A DNA stretch of 25,547 nt from UMGS621 sp964468815 (GCA_964468815.1 CAYXWN010000030.1:1-25547); one strand, 5' to 3'. Shown: positions 8,202 to 16,257, counted from the stretch's first letter. Notes: generated from the letters alone by a model not told the origin. Numbers and translations: made by a program.

Positions 8202-8307
8202 ATTCACTCATTCTCCACGCAACCTTGTTGCGGTGTGACGCGATCGACGCTTCGCGTAACGATCGCTATTCCGTCGCTCCCCTCCTTATGAATCGCGTCG
8301 TCCGCCA

Positions 8308-8551
8308 TTCACAGATGTTTTTTGTTTCTTTGTTCTTTTATTTTATATCAACCGCAAAAAAAAGTCAATCAATCGCCTTAACTGCGTTATATCTTTAAAC
8401 ATAAAAATTAAAACAATAAAGACGCAAATGTAACGATTCCTTAATTTTAATTCCCAAATTTCTCTCTTGCCGAAATTGCAGACAAAAAACGTCATTATTT
8501 CTTAGTAAACGCAGAATCCGTCTTTTCCATCGCAGAGCAGCATATCTTTCC
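8308..8551. other. AT-rich intergenic spacer, no gene seen
   Basis: Between the repeat remnant and the leuS promoter I see no credible reading frame with a ribosome binding site, no T-box specifier or antiterminator sequence, no tRNA and no strong hairpin. Poly-A and poly-T tracts dominate. Confidence 0.6.
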
Positions 8552-8580
8552 TTGACTAATCTTAAAAAAAGTAATATAAT
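8552..8580 (+). promoter_or_regulatory. Promoter of the leuS-ATPase operon
   Basis: TTGACT (8552-8557), a 17-nt spacer and a consensus TATAAT (8575-8580): a near-ideal housekeeping sigma-factor promoter. The start site would fall near 8587, leaving a leader of about 38 nt, too short for a T-box riboswitch. Confidence 0.88.
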
Positions 8581-8624
8581 AAAAGTAAAATAAAATCAGT
8601 AACTGCGGAGGAAAACGATTCTCT

Positions 8625-11063
8625 ATGGATATGGTGAAAACGGAAAAAAAATGGCAAGAGATATGGGAGAAAGAGAAAATCAACTCTTTTAATTACAAGG
8701 ATATATCCAAAAAGTTTTACTGTTTGGAAATGTTCTCCTATCCTTCCGGAGCGAAACTTCACGCCGGTCATTGGTACAATTACGGTTTGACGGATAGTTT
8801 TGCTCGCTATAAAAAGATGAAAGGATTCGAAGTCTTTCAACCGATGGGGTTCGACGCGTTCGGGCTTCCTGCCGAAAACTACGCCATTAAAACGGGAATT
8901 CATCCTCAAGATTCTACGCTAAAAAACATTGAAACAATGGAAAAACAGTTAAAAGCCATGGGGGCAATGTTCGATTGGAGCGCAGAAATCAAGACCTGCC
9001 AAGAAGATTATTATAAATGGACGCAGTGGTTATTTTTGAAACTGTATGAAAACGGGCTTGCTTACAGAAAAGAAGCACCCGTCAACTGGTGCCCTTCGTG
9101 CAACACCGTCTTGGCAAACGAACAAGTGGTAGACGGCGTATGCGAGCGGTGCGGAACGGTCGTTGTTAAAAAAGATTTAACGCAATGGTTTTTCAAAATC
9201 ACGAAATACGCAGAAGAATTATTGCAAGGATTAAACGATCTCGATTGGCCGGAGCGAACGAAAGCCATGCAACGCAATTGGATCGGGAAATCTTACGGAA
9301 GCGAAATTAAATTTACTTGCGAAAGCGGCGATCGCTTCCGTGTTTTTACAACGCGTGCGGATACGTTATTTGGTGCATCCTACGTCGTTCTCGCCCCCGA
9401 ACACCCGTTAGTTGCAAAACTTACGACAAAAGAACAAGCGGCAGCCGTTGCCGAATATATCGAAAATACCGCGAAAGTCAACGAAATCGAGCGACTTTCG
9501 ACCGCCAGAGAAAAAACCGGCGTTTTTATCGGTGCTTACGCAATCAATCCCATCAACGGGAAAAAACTTCCTATTTACGCGGCTGATTACGTTCTTTATT
9601 CCTACGGAACAGGCGCGGTAATGGGCGTACCCGCTCACGATGAAAGAGATTTTGCATTTGCAACGAAATACAATCTCCCCATCACGCGCGTAATTTCCGC
9701 CCCGAACGGAAATACCGATCTCCCCTATACCGAAAACGGAATTTTAATGAACAGTCAAGAATTTGACGGGCTCACGGTAGAAGAGGGCAAAAAAGCAATT
9801 ATCAATAAATTGGTAAAAATAGATGCCGGAGAACCCAAAATCAACTATCGGCTCAGAGACTGGTTGGTTTCTCGTCAAAGATATTGGGGGGCGCCGATTC
9901 CCATGATTCATTGCGATCACTGCGGCGTCGTCCCTGTTCCCTATAAAGATCTCCCCGTAAAATTGCCTTACGACGTCGAATTTAAGCCGGACGGGAAATC
10001 CCCTCTTGCAAAATGCGAGAGTTTTATGAACGTAAAATGTCCGATCTGCGGCGGCGATGCACATCGCGATCCCGACACGCTCGACACCTTTGTTTGTTCC
10101 AGTTGGTATTATTTGAGATATCCGGACGCAAACAATGCAAAAGAGCCGTTTAACTCCGATTTAATTAACAAAATGCTTCCCGTCGATCAATACGTAGGCG
10201 GTGCGGAGCACGCTTGTATGCACTTATTATATTCACGCTTTATCACAAAAGCGCTTCGGGATATGGGATATCTCAATTTTGACGAACCGTTCAAATCCTT
10301 GATTCACCAAGGCGTTATTTTAGGTCCGGACGGCATGAAAATGTCAAAATCTCGCGGAAACGTTATTTCCCCCGATGAATATATATCGACCTACGGTTCG
10401 GACGTTTTCCGTATGTACTTAATGTTCGGCTTCTCCTATACGGAAGGCGGACCTTGGAATTCCGACGGCATTAAAGCGATTGCAAAATACTTTGATCGTA
10501 TCGAACGCGTTGTGACCACGATTATCGGCGAAAAAGCAGACAAATCTAAAAACGGAAAACTTGAAAAAGAAGAAAAAGAACTACTGTATGCAAGGCATTA
10601 TGCAATCAAGTGCGTTGACCGCGATATGAACAACTTTTCTTTCAATACCGCGATTGCTCGCTTGATGGAATTCACAAATGCCCTCATTAAATACGACACG
10701 CTTCCCGAAGAGGAAAAGAACGTCAAGTTGTTAAAAGAATCTCTTTCTGACTTCATTTTACTGCTTGCCCCTTGCGCTCCCCATTTTGCAGAAGAATTAT
10801 GGGAAATGGTCGGAAACAAAAAATCTGTTTTCACTGCCAATTACCCCGTATGCGACGAATCGGCTCTCGTAAAAGACGAAACAGAAGTCGCAGTACAAAT
10901 CAACAGTAAAATGCGCGGAAAAATCATGTTACAAAACGGTTTATCGCAAGAAGAAATCAAAGAAGTTCTCTTAAAAGAGGAAAAAATTGCATCTGCCTTA
11001 GCTGGAAAAGAAATCAAAAAGATGATTGTAATTCCGGGCAGATTGATCAATATAATCGTATAA
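8625..11063 (+). CDS. leuS: Leucyl-tRNA synthetase
   Basis: An 812-residue class I synthetase that charges tRNA-Leu and edits mischarged products. The HIGH motif is HAGH at 46-49 and the KMSKS loop is at 572-576. Zinc-type CPSC...CERC and CDHC...CPIC pairs are present. The CP1 editing domain includes the threonine-rich FRVFTTRADTLFG stretch, and GTGAVMGVPAHDERD carries the conserved editing-site aspartate. Length and order match bacterial LeuRS. The ATG at 8625 lies 13 nt after CGGAGG, which is long; a second in-frame ATG at 8631 is even further. Unlike many Firmicute leuS genes, no T-box leader is visible. The downstream ATPase gene begins 15 nt after the stop, suggesting co-transcription. 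Confidence 0.98.
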   Translation: MDMVKTEKKWQEIWEKEKINSFNYKDISKKFYCLEMFSYPSGAKLHAGHWYNYGLTDSFARYKKMKGFEVFQPMGFDAFGLPAENYAIKTGIHPQDSTLKNIETMEKQLKAMGAMFDWSAEIKTCQEDYYKWTQWLFLKLYENGLAYRKEAPVNWCPSCNTVLANEQVVDGVCERCGTVVVKKDLTQWFFKITKYAEELLQGLNDLDWPERTKAMQRNWIGKSYGSEIKFTCESGDRFRVFTTRADTLFGASYVVLAPEHPLVAKLTTKEQAAAVAEYIENTAKVNEIERLSTAREKTGVFIGAYAINPINGKKLPIYAADYVLYSYGTGAVMGVPAHDERDFAFATKYNLPITRVISAPNGNTDLPYTENGILMNSQEFDGLTVEEGKKAIINKLVKIDAGEPKINYRLRDWLVSRQRYWGAPIPMIHCDHCGVVPVPYKDLPVKLPYDVEFKPDGKSPLAKCESFMNVKCPICGGDAHRDPDTLDTFVCSSWYYLRYPDANNAKEPFNSDLINKMLPVDQYVGGAEHACMHLLYSRFITKALRDMGYLNFDEPFKSLIHQGVILGPDGMKMSKSRGNVISPDEYISTYGSDVFRMYLMFGFSYTEGGPWNSDGIKAIAKYFDRIERVVTTIIGEKADKSKNGKLEKEEKELLYARHYAIKCVDRDMNNFSFNTAIARLMEFTNALIKYDTLPEEEKNVKLLKESLSDFILLLAPCAPHFAEELWEMVGNKKSVFTANYPVCDESALVKDETEVAVQINSKMRGKIMLQNGLSQEEIKEVLLKEEKIASALAGKEIKKMIVIPGRLINIIV

Positions 11064-11078
11064 TAAGGAATAAATCCA

Positions 11079-13745
11079 ATGTCGAAAAAAAAGGCTCTTA
11101 CGGAAGAACCGAATCATCCATTAACAGAGGTAAAATCGGACGAACAATTGACAAGCGACGTTCCGCATAAAAAGAAGTCTTCCGCTTCTCAAAAACCATC
11201 GGCAATTTCTACCGAAGAATCCGATGCAATCTCCCTTGAATCGGTTACAGAACAAAATGCGACGGTTCAATCAATCAACACACAAAAAACGGCTTCTTGC
11301 ACAAAGCCCTTAAAACGCAGACGCAGAAAATTTGCGCCGGTGTTTTCAGAACAAGCAATCCGGTATTCCCCCGATCCGAATATCGGATTAAACGACGAGC
11401 AGATTGCGGAACGTTACGAACACGACCTGTTCAATTTTGTTGCGCAAAAATACTCCAAATCGTACAGAAGTATTTTTGTAAGCAATATCTGCACTTTTTT
11501 CAACCTATTGTGCGTATTGGTCGCAGTTGCTCTCGCCTGCGTTCAAGCAGAGCTTTCCAACTTCTTTTTTGTTATAATCTTTGTTCTGAATATTTTGATC
11601 GGCATTATTCAAGAAATCAGAGCAAAACTTGCCGTTGAAAAATTATCCTTGATCTCTTCCCGAATGACGCGCGTCGTTCGGAACGGCATAGAAAAAGAGA
11701 TTTCCACCCAAGAAATCGTCTTAGACGACGTAATCTGTTTTTCTATCGGAAATCAAATTTCAACCGATTGCATCGTTATGGACGGAACAATCGAAGTAAA
11801 CGAATCGCTTTTAACAGGCGAATCCGTTTCTATTCGCAAGCAACCGGGCGATACCTTGTTTGCCGGAAGTTTTGTCACAGGCGGCACTTGTCACGCGCGC
11901 GCCGATAAAGTCGGAAAAGAAAATTATATCGAAAAACTTTCCGCGAAAGCAAAAAAATACAAAAAACCGCATTCCGAGTTAATGCATTCCATGAAGATGA
12001 TTATCACCGTCGTCGGAATTATCATTATCCCGATTGCTATTTTAATGTTTTTAAAGAACAATGCAGTCATGGACTTAAACGATGCGGTAAAGCGTACGGC
12101 AACCGTAATTATCGGCATGATTCCGTCCGGAATGTTCTTATTGACTAGTATGGCACTCGCGGTCGGCGTCGTACGACTCGCCAAAAACAACACGTTGGTT
12201 CAAGACTTGTACTCTTTGGAAATGCTAGCACGCGTAAACGTCCTCTGTCTTGAAAAAACAGGAACAATCACGGACGGTTGCATGAAAGTAAACGACTGTA
12301 TTTTATTAAGCGACAGCAATACCGACACGATCGAAGAAATCATGGGCTCTATGCTCTGCACACTCAACGACAATAACCAAACATCGATTGCGCTTTACAA
12401 TCATTTCGGGCATAATAACACGTTAAAATCAGAAAAAATACTTCCGTTTAACTCCGCGAGAAAGTTATCTGCCGTCACGTTTTTCGAAAGAGGAACCTAC
12501 GCGTTCGGTGCGCCCGAATTTATCCTCGATAAAGTACCGGAAGACGTAGAAAAAGCAATAAATCAATATGCTTCGACGGGACTGCGCGTATTGGTTCTTG
12601 CCCATTCCGAAAACAGTATAAGCGAAGACCGACTTCCGCACGACATGAACGCGATCGCATTGATTACGATCACCGACAATATTCGGGAAGACGCTATTTC
12701 CACTATTCAATGGTTTAAAAATAACGACGTCGCCGTTAAAGTTATTTCGGGAGATAATCCCGTAACGGTTTCCGAAGTCGCCGGGCGTGTAGGAATCGAA
12801 GGTGCTGAAAACTATATCAGCCTAGAAGGATTAAGCGAACAAGACGTAATGGACGCGGCGAACAAATACACCGTTTTCGGACGTGTTTCGCCCGAACAAA
12901 AAGCGATTTTAATCAAATCAATGAAGGCAGTCGGCAAAACGGTTGCCATGACGGGCGACGGCGTAAATGATATTTTGGCGTTAAAAGAGGCTGATTGCGC
13001 TATTACAGTCGCATCGGGCAGCAGCGCCGCTCGAAACGTTTCGCACTTAGTCTTAATGGACTCTAATTTCTCCTCCATGCCGAAAGTCGTACATGAAGGA
13101 AGACGCGTCATCAACAACATTCAACATTCCGCATCGTTATATTTAATGAAAACGATTTTTACCATGTTGCTTTCCGTCCTGACGCTTGTGATTCCGAATA
13201 AAAGTTATCCTTTCACCCCGTCCATGATGTTGCTTTTGGAAATCATGATTATCGGGCTTCCGTCGTTTTTCCTCTCTTTGCAAGCAAACGACAATCGAGT
13301 GGATGGGAAATTTATTCATTTCGTTATCAGCAAATCCGTTCCGGGAGCGCTTTTAATGCTTTTCAGCGTTTTGATCATTCAACTCGCTCAAACGTTACTC
13401 GCATTTGAAGGAGTAAACGATCAAATTTATATTGCATTGCAAGTCTATGCGTTAACGTTCGCAGGGTTGATTATGCTTTATCGTATCTGTCAGCCGTTCA
13501 ACGTATTCCGCGTGACCTTATTTTCTGTGGTTACCCTTATAATCGTACTTTGGACGGCATTCGGTTGTGCCTACGGTTCGGGAATCTTGAATTTATCCGC
13601 CATTACTCCGCTTTCGGATTATTGGCAACACATATTGATCGTTGTTTGTATCGTATTGTTGGATATTCCGCTCTCCTCTGTTTTACAGGTCGTTACGGAA
13701 AAGTTACGATTACAACCAAAACGAATTAAAAAGTCGAATCACTAA
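11079..13745 (+). CDS. P-type cation ATPase (CtpE-like), catalytic Asp replaced by Glu
   Basis: An 888-residue P-type ATPase with ten predicted membrane segments: two pairs (about 130-180 and 300-370) and six near the C-terminus. The actuator motif TGES is at 246-249, the TM4 proline motif reads PSGM, and the hinge motif TGDGVND is at 625-631 followed by ILALKEAD, resembling the CtpE-like group. The phosphorylation loop reads LCLEKTGTITDG: residue 392, normally the aspartate that forms the acyl-phosphate, is Glu (codon GAA at 12252-12254). Such a change abolishes activity in studied P-type pumps, so transport may be lost, unless this is a sequencing error. The first ~100 residues are a Ser/Thr/Lys/Glu-rich, probably disordered extension ending in KRRRRK. 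An AAGGA ribosome binding site lies before the ATG, 15 nt after leuS. The ion is unknown; calcium is possible by analogy with CtpE. Confidence 0.9.
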   Translation: MSKKKALTEEPNHPLTEVKSDEQLTSDVPHKKKSSASQKPSAISTEESDAISLESVTEQNATVQSINTQKTASCTKPLKRRRRKFAPVFSEQAIRYSPDPNIGLNDEQIAERYEHDLFNFVAQKYSKSYRSIFVSNICTFFNLLCVLVAVALACVQAELSNFFFVIIFVLNILIGIIQEIRAKLAVEKLSLISSRMTRVVRNGIEKEISTQEIVLDDVICFSIGNQISTDCIVMDGTIEVNESLLTGESVSIRKQPGDTLFAGSFVTGGTCHARADKVGKENYIEKLSAKAKKYKKPHSELMHSMKMIITVVGIIIIPIAILMFLKNNAVMDLNDAVKRTATVIIGMIPSGMFLLTSMALAVGVVRLAKNNTLVQDLYSLEMLARVNVLCLEKTGTITDGCMKVNDCILLSDSNTDTIEEIMGSMLCTLNDNNQTSIALYNHFGHNNTLKSEKILPFNSARKLSAVTFFERGTYAFGAPEFILDKVPEDVEKAINQYASTGLRVLVLAHSENSISEDRLPHDMNAIALITITDNIREDAISTIQWFKNNDVAVKVISGDNPVTVSEVAGRVGIEGAENYISLEGLSEQDVMDAANKYTVFGRVSPEQKAILIKSMKAVGKTVAMTGDGVNDILALKEADCAITVASGSSAARNVSHLVLMDSNFSSMPKVVHEGRRVINNIQHSASLYLMKTIFTMLLSVLTLVIPNKSYPFTPSMMLLLEIMIIGLPSFFLSLQANDNRVDGKFIHFVISKSVPGALLMLFSVLIIQLAQTLLAFEGVNDQIYIALQVYALTFAGLIMLYRICQPFNVFRVTLFSVVTLIIVLWTAFGCAYGSGILNLSAITPLSDYWQHILIVVCIVLLDIPLSSVLQVVTEKLRLQPKRIKKSNH

Positions 13746-13786
13746 ATAAAAACAGTCGTCGGTTTAGCCATTAAAAGCCAAAACTT
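13746..13786. other. Convergent junction without a clear terminator
   Basis: Only 41 nt separate the ATPase stop from the murC stop on the opposite strand. I see no GC-rich hairpin with a T-run in either direction, so the transcripts may overlap. Confidence 0.5.
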
Positions 13787-15148
13787 TTAGGAATTTGCTT
13801 TATCCGCACGGCTGTTTTTTATCTCTTTTTTCACAATATCATAAAGATTTCCTGCTCCCAAGAACAAAACGACATCGCCGTCTTTTGTTCTTTTTCTTAA
13901 TAGCGAAAAAAGCCGTTCGGGCGTATCGGCATATAAAGCACACGGAAGTTGCGTCTTTAACAGATACGCACTTCCTTTCGCGTCATATTCTTCTCTTGCC
14001 GGATAAGTCGAATATACGATTAAGTTTTCTTCTTCGCGCAACGACTCGACAAAATCCATCATCAAAAGACGCGTTCTCGAATACGTGTGAGGCTGAAAAA
14101 CGATCACTAAACGACCTTTCGTCAACTTATGAAAGGTTATCAAGGAAGCCGCTATTTCATGCGGATGATGCGCATAATCGGCATAACAATCAATGCCGAA
14201 TAATCGTCCGAGCCATTCGTTTCTCCGCTCGATCCCTGAAAACGAAGAAAGCGCCAATACGATCCGTTCCGTCGAAATTCCGAGGTCGTCGGCAACAGCA
14301 ACGGCGGCAAGTGCATTCATAACGTTGTATTCTCCTAAAATTTTCAATTCGATACGACACAAAAAACAACCGCGTTTTATTACGTCAAACGAAAAGCAAG
14401 CGTCTTTTTCACTCAAATTATCCGCCCGATAATCCACCTCCGTCGATTTTCCGTATGAAAGATCTCCGACCTTTTGAAGAGAACACGAAAGCGAATCACT
14501 TCCGTTCCAATAGCATACCGCATTACGAGAAAACAAACGGTACGCCTCTTTCAAATCGTCCATATCTCGATAACAATCCATATGATCGTTATCAATATTC
14601 GTCACTACGACGTAATTCGGATGGATATCTAAAAAATTTCGTTTAAATTCACAAGCCTCCGCAATCACAATATTTGAGTCGCCAAACGTAAAATTCCCTT
14701 CTTTTAAACAACGACCGCCGATAAAGCAAGTCGGATTACTCCCCGCCTCGCAAAAAATATGCGAAAGCATCGCCGTTACCGTCGTTTTTCCGTGGCAACC
14801 GGCAACACATATACGTTCAGAATATTTATCTATAATCATACCCAGCAATTCGCTTCGTTTGATTAAAAGTTTACGGTTATCGCGCGCGGCGCAAAGTTCC
14901 GGATTGTCCTCATTGATCGCCGCATTGTAAACGACGATTTCAACGCCTCGAACGTTTCTTCTTTTATGGGTATAAAAAACTCGTATTCCGATATTTTCAA
15001 GTTCTCTCGTATAGATAGACTCTGCGACGTCGCTTCCCGAAACAATCATACCGACATTCTTACAATATTTCGCAAGTCCGCTCATATTGACGCCGCCGAT
15101 TCCGATAAAATGAATTTTTTTACCCTTCTTCACAATTGTCGAAAACAT
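13787..15148 (-). CDS. murC: UDP-N-acetylmuramate--L-alanine ligase
   Basis: A 453-residue Mur ligase adding L-alanine to UDP-MurNAc, the first step of the peptide stem. The N-terminal UDP-binding loop is GIGGVNMSGLA (15-25). The ATP loop is GCHGKTT at 117-123, with CHGK typical of MurC rather than the TNGK of MurD and MurE. TNIDNDHMDCY, YAHHPHEI and FQPHTYSRT are further MurC signatures. It is complete. The ATG has no obvious ribosome binding site; a TAAAAT hexamer ends only 5 nt upstream. It stands apart from the dcw cluster, separated by the oppositely oriented spoVG and upp, although it usually lies inside that cluster near murG. Confidence 0.97.
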   Translation of the reverse strand: MFSTIVKKGKKIHFIGIGGVNMSGLAKYCKNVGMIVSGSDVAESIYTRELENIGIRVFYTHKRRNVRGVEIVVYNAAINEDNPELCAARDNRKLLIKRSELLGMIIDKYSERICVAGCHGKTTVTAMLSHIFCEAGSNPTCFIGGRCLKEGNFTFGDSNIVIAEACEFKRNFLDIHPNYVVVTNIDNDHMDCYRDMDDLKEAYRLFSRNAVCYWNGSDSLSCSLQKVGDLSYGKSTEVDYRADNLSEKDACFSFDVIKRGCFLCRIELKILGEYNVMNALAAVAVADDLGISTERIVLALSSFSGIERRNEWLGRLFGIDCYADYAHHPHEIAASLITFHKLTKGRLVIVFQPHTYSRTRLLMMDFVESLREEENLIVYSTYPAREEYDAKGSAYLLKTQLPCALYADTPERLFSLLRKRTKDGDVVLFLGAGNLYDIVKKEIKNSRADKANS

Positions 15149-15230
15149 ACTCTATTTTATGTCGTATTCCCTTAAAAATTTGACAAAAGAAAACTTTTTT
15201 CGCAAAAATACAAAATTTTTTTAAATCCTA

Positions 15231-15259
15231 TTGAATTTCGGCGGAAGTTGTGATACAAT
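15231..15259 (+). promoter_or_regulatory. Promoter of spoVG
   Basis: TTGAAT (15231-15236) and TACAAT (15254-15259) with a 17-nt spacer, a good housekeeping-type promoter. The start site would be about 25 nt before the ATG. A further TTGACA at 15180-15185 lacks a matching -10 box at proper spacing. Confidence 0.75.
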
Positions 15260-15292
15260 TAAAATAATATAAGATAAGAGAGGTATAAAAAC

Positions 15293-15565
15293 ATGAAAAT
15301 TACGGACATACGAGTTCGTATAGTCAAGAAAAGCGACAGCAAATTAAAAGCGGTGGCATCCGTTACGTTTGACGATTGTTTCGTCGTACACGACATCAAG
15401 ATCATTGAAGGTGCGGACGGAAATTTTATTGCAATGCCGAGCCGAAAGGCAAATGACGGCGAATATAAAGATATCGCCCATCCGCTTAATACGGAAACAA
15501 GAGAAACACTCATTCGTTCCATTTTAAGCGCTTATTCAACCGAACTAAACCGCACTACCGAATAA
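15293..15565 (+). CDS. spoVG: SpoVG family regulator
   Basis: A 90-residue SpoVG protein. Family features are visible from the first residue: MKITDIRVR, a VTFDDCFVVHDIKIIEG core, and the FIAMPSRK loop followed by DIAHPLN. SpoVG proteins are small site-specific DNA and RNA-binding regulators affecting septation, sporulation or virulence in different Firmicutes; here the role is not known. A GAGAGG ribosome binding site sits 9 nt before the ATG. The gene has its own promoter and terminator and stands between two sets of cell-wall genes, murC and the dcw cluster, which fits a septation-linked role but proves nothing. Confidence 0.97.
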   Translation: MKITDIRVRIVKKSDSKLKAVASVTFDDCFVVHDIKIIEGADGNFIAMPSRKANDGEYKDIAHPLNTETRETLIRSILSAYSTELNRTTE

Positions 15566-15573
15566 TGGATTTT

Positions 15574-15595
15574 AAAAGCCGCAAAACGGCTTTTT
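15574..15595 (+). terminator. Rho-independent terminator after spoVG
   Basis: AAAAGCCG (15574-15581), loop CAAAA, then CGGC followed by five Ts (15587-15595). It sits 9 nt past the spoVG stop and only 30 nt before upp, so it probably attenuates rather than fully separates the two genes. Confidence 0.85.
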
Positions 15596-15624
15596 CATGA
15601 AATAATTTCTAAGAGGTACATAAG

Positions 15625-16257
15625 ATGAATCAAAACGTTACTATCTTCCAACATCCGCTTATCACGCATAAGATTTCTCTACTGCGAGACGTAAACACCG
15701 CTTCAAAGCAGTTTCGCGAACTCGTAGAAGAAATCGCAATGCTAATGGCATATGAAGTTTTTAGAGATCTGCCTCTAAAAGAAGTGGAGATAAAAACGCC
15801 GATGGCGACGGCAAAATGCAAAGTGCTTGCTTGTAATGATGTGGCAATCGTCCCCATTTTGAGAGCAGGATTGGGAATGGTAAGCGGAATTTCCGCCCTT
15901 TTCCCTACGGCAAAAATCGGGCATATCGGACTTTATCGCGACGAAGAAACGCTTGAACCACACGAATATTACTGCAAATTGCCCGACGACATTTCCAATC
16001 GCCGCATTATCTTATGCGACCCAATGTTAGCAACGGGCGGTTCTGCAATAGACGCGGTAAAATTATTACGTCAACGCGGATGCAAGGATATTAAATTCAT
16101 GTGTCTTATCGCCGCTCCCGAGGGAATCAAAGCGTTTACGGAAGCGCACCCCGAAATCCCCGTATTTTGCGCATCCTTAGACGAATGCCTAAACGATATC
16201 GGTTATATCGTTCCCGGTCTCGGCGATGCCGGAGATCGAATTTTCGGGACGAAATAA
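15625..16257 (+). CDS. upp: Uracil phosphoribosyltransferase
   Basis: A 210-residue UPRTase, converting uracil and PRPP to UMP in pyrimidine salvage. The PRPP-binding loop is DPMLATGGS at 132-140. Other signatures are VPILRAGLGMV near 76-86, the IGLYRDEETLEPHEYY hood region and the C-terminal IVPGLGDAGDR uracil-binding stretch. Length is normal. AGAGG lies 8 nt before the ATG. The gap from the spoVG terminator leaves no room for a standard promoter, so expression likely comes from read-through or from a promoter inside spoVG that I could not identify. Confidence 0.98.
   Translation: MNQNVTIFQHPLITHKISLLRDVNTASKQFRELVEEIAMLMAYEVFRDLPLKEVEIKTPMATAKCKVLACNDVAIVPILRAGLGMVSGISALFPTAKIGHIGLYRDEETLEPHEYYCKLPDDISNRRIILCDPMLATGGSAIDAVKLLRQRGCKDIKFMCLIAAPEGIKAFTEAHPEIPVFCASLDECLNDIGYIVPGLGDAGDRIFGTK

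Larger units (their letters stand above)
7905..8307. repeat. 142-bp tandem repeat carrying the 3' end of tRNA-Trp
   Basis: Unit 1 starts inside the tRNA at 7905 (CGAATCGCG...), unit 2 at 8147, and a truncated third unit at 8289. The spacing from unit 2 to unit 3 is 142 bp; from unit 1 to unit 2 it is 242 including 100 Ns, so exactly 142 of known sequence. The shared 104-bp downstream parts (8043-8146 and 8185-8288) differ at only two positions (A/G at 8098/8240; T/C at 8137/8279). Each unit contains the tRNA tail, the AATTGCYTTGCA terminator hairpin, a CGCAAC-ctt-GTTGCG hairpin and a GCGATCG...CGATCGC hairpin with an inner ACGC/GCGT stem. The third unit keeps only GAATCGCGTC and then diverges. 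No protein is credible here. Confidence 0.9.

Noticed and set aside
7905..8307. CRISPR array or phage attachment sites
   Set aside because: The period is 142 bp with no short repeat and variable spacer pattern, no cas genes, no integrase, and no cargo between the duplicated tRNA ends.
7657..8398. Open frames running through the tRNA, the gap and the 142-bp repeats
   Set aside because: They translate tRNA and hairpin DNA, depend on Ns being read through, and lack ribosome binding sites. The repeated peptide arises only because the DNA is repeated.
8581..8624. T-box riboswitch upstream of leuS
   Set aside because: The leader after the TATAAT box is only about 38 nt and neither it nor the 240 nt before it contains a T-box antiterminator sequence.
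15231..15259. Sigma-H promoter for spoVG, as in Bacillus subtilis
   Set aside because: The hexamers match the housekeeping consensus with 17-nt spacing, and no sigma-H type pair is evident.
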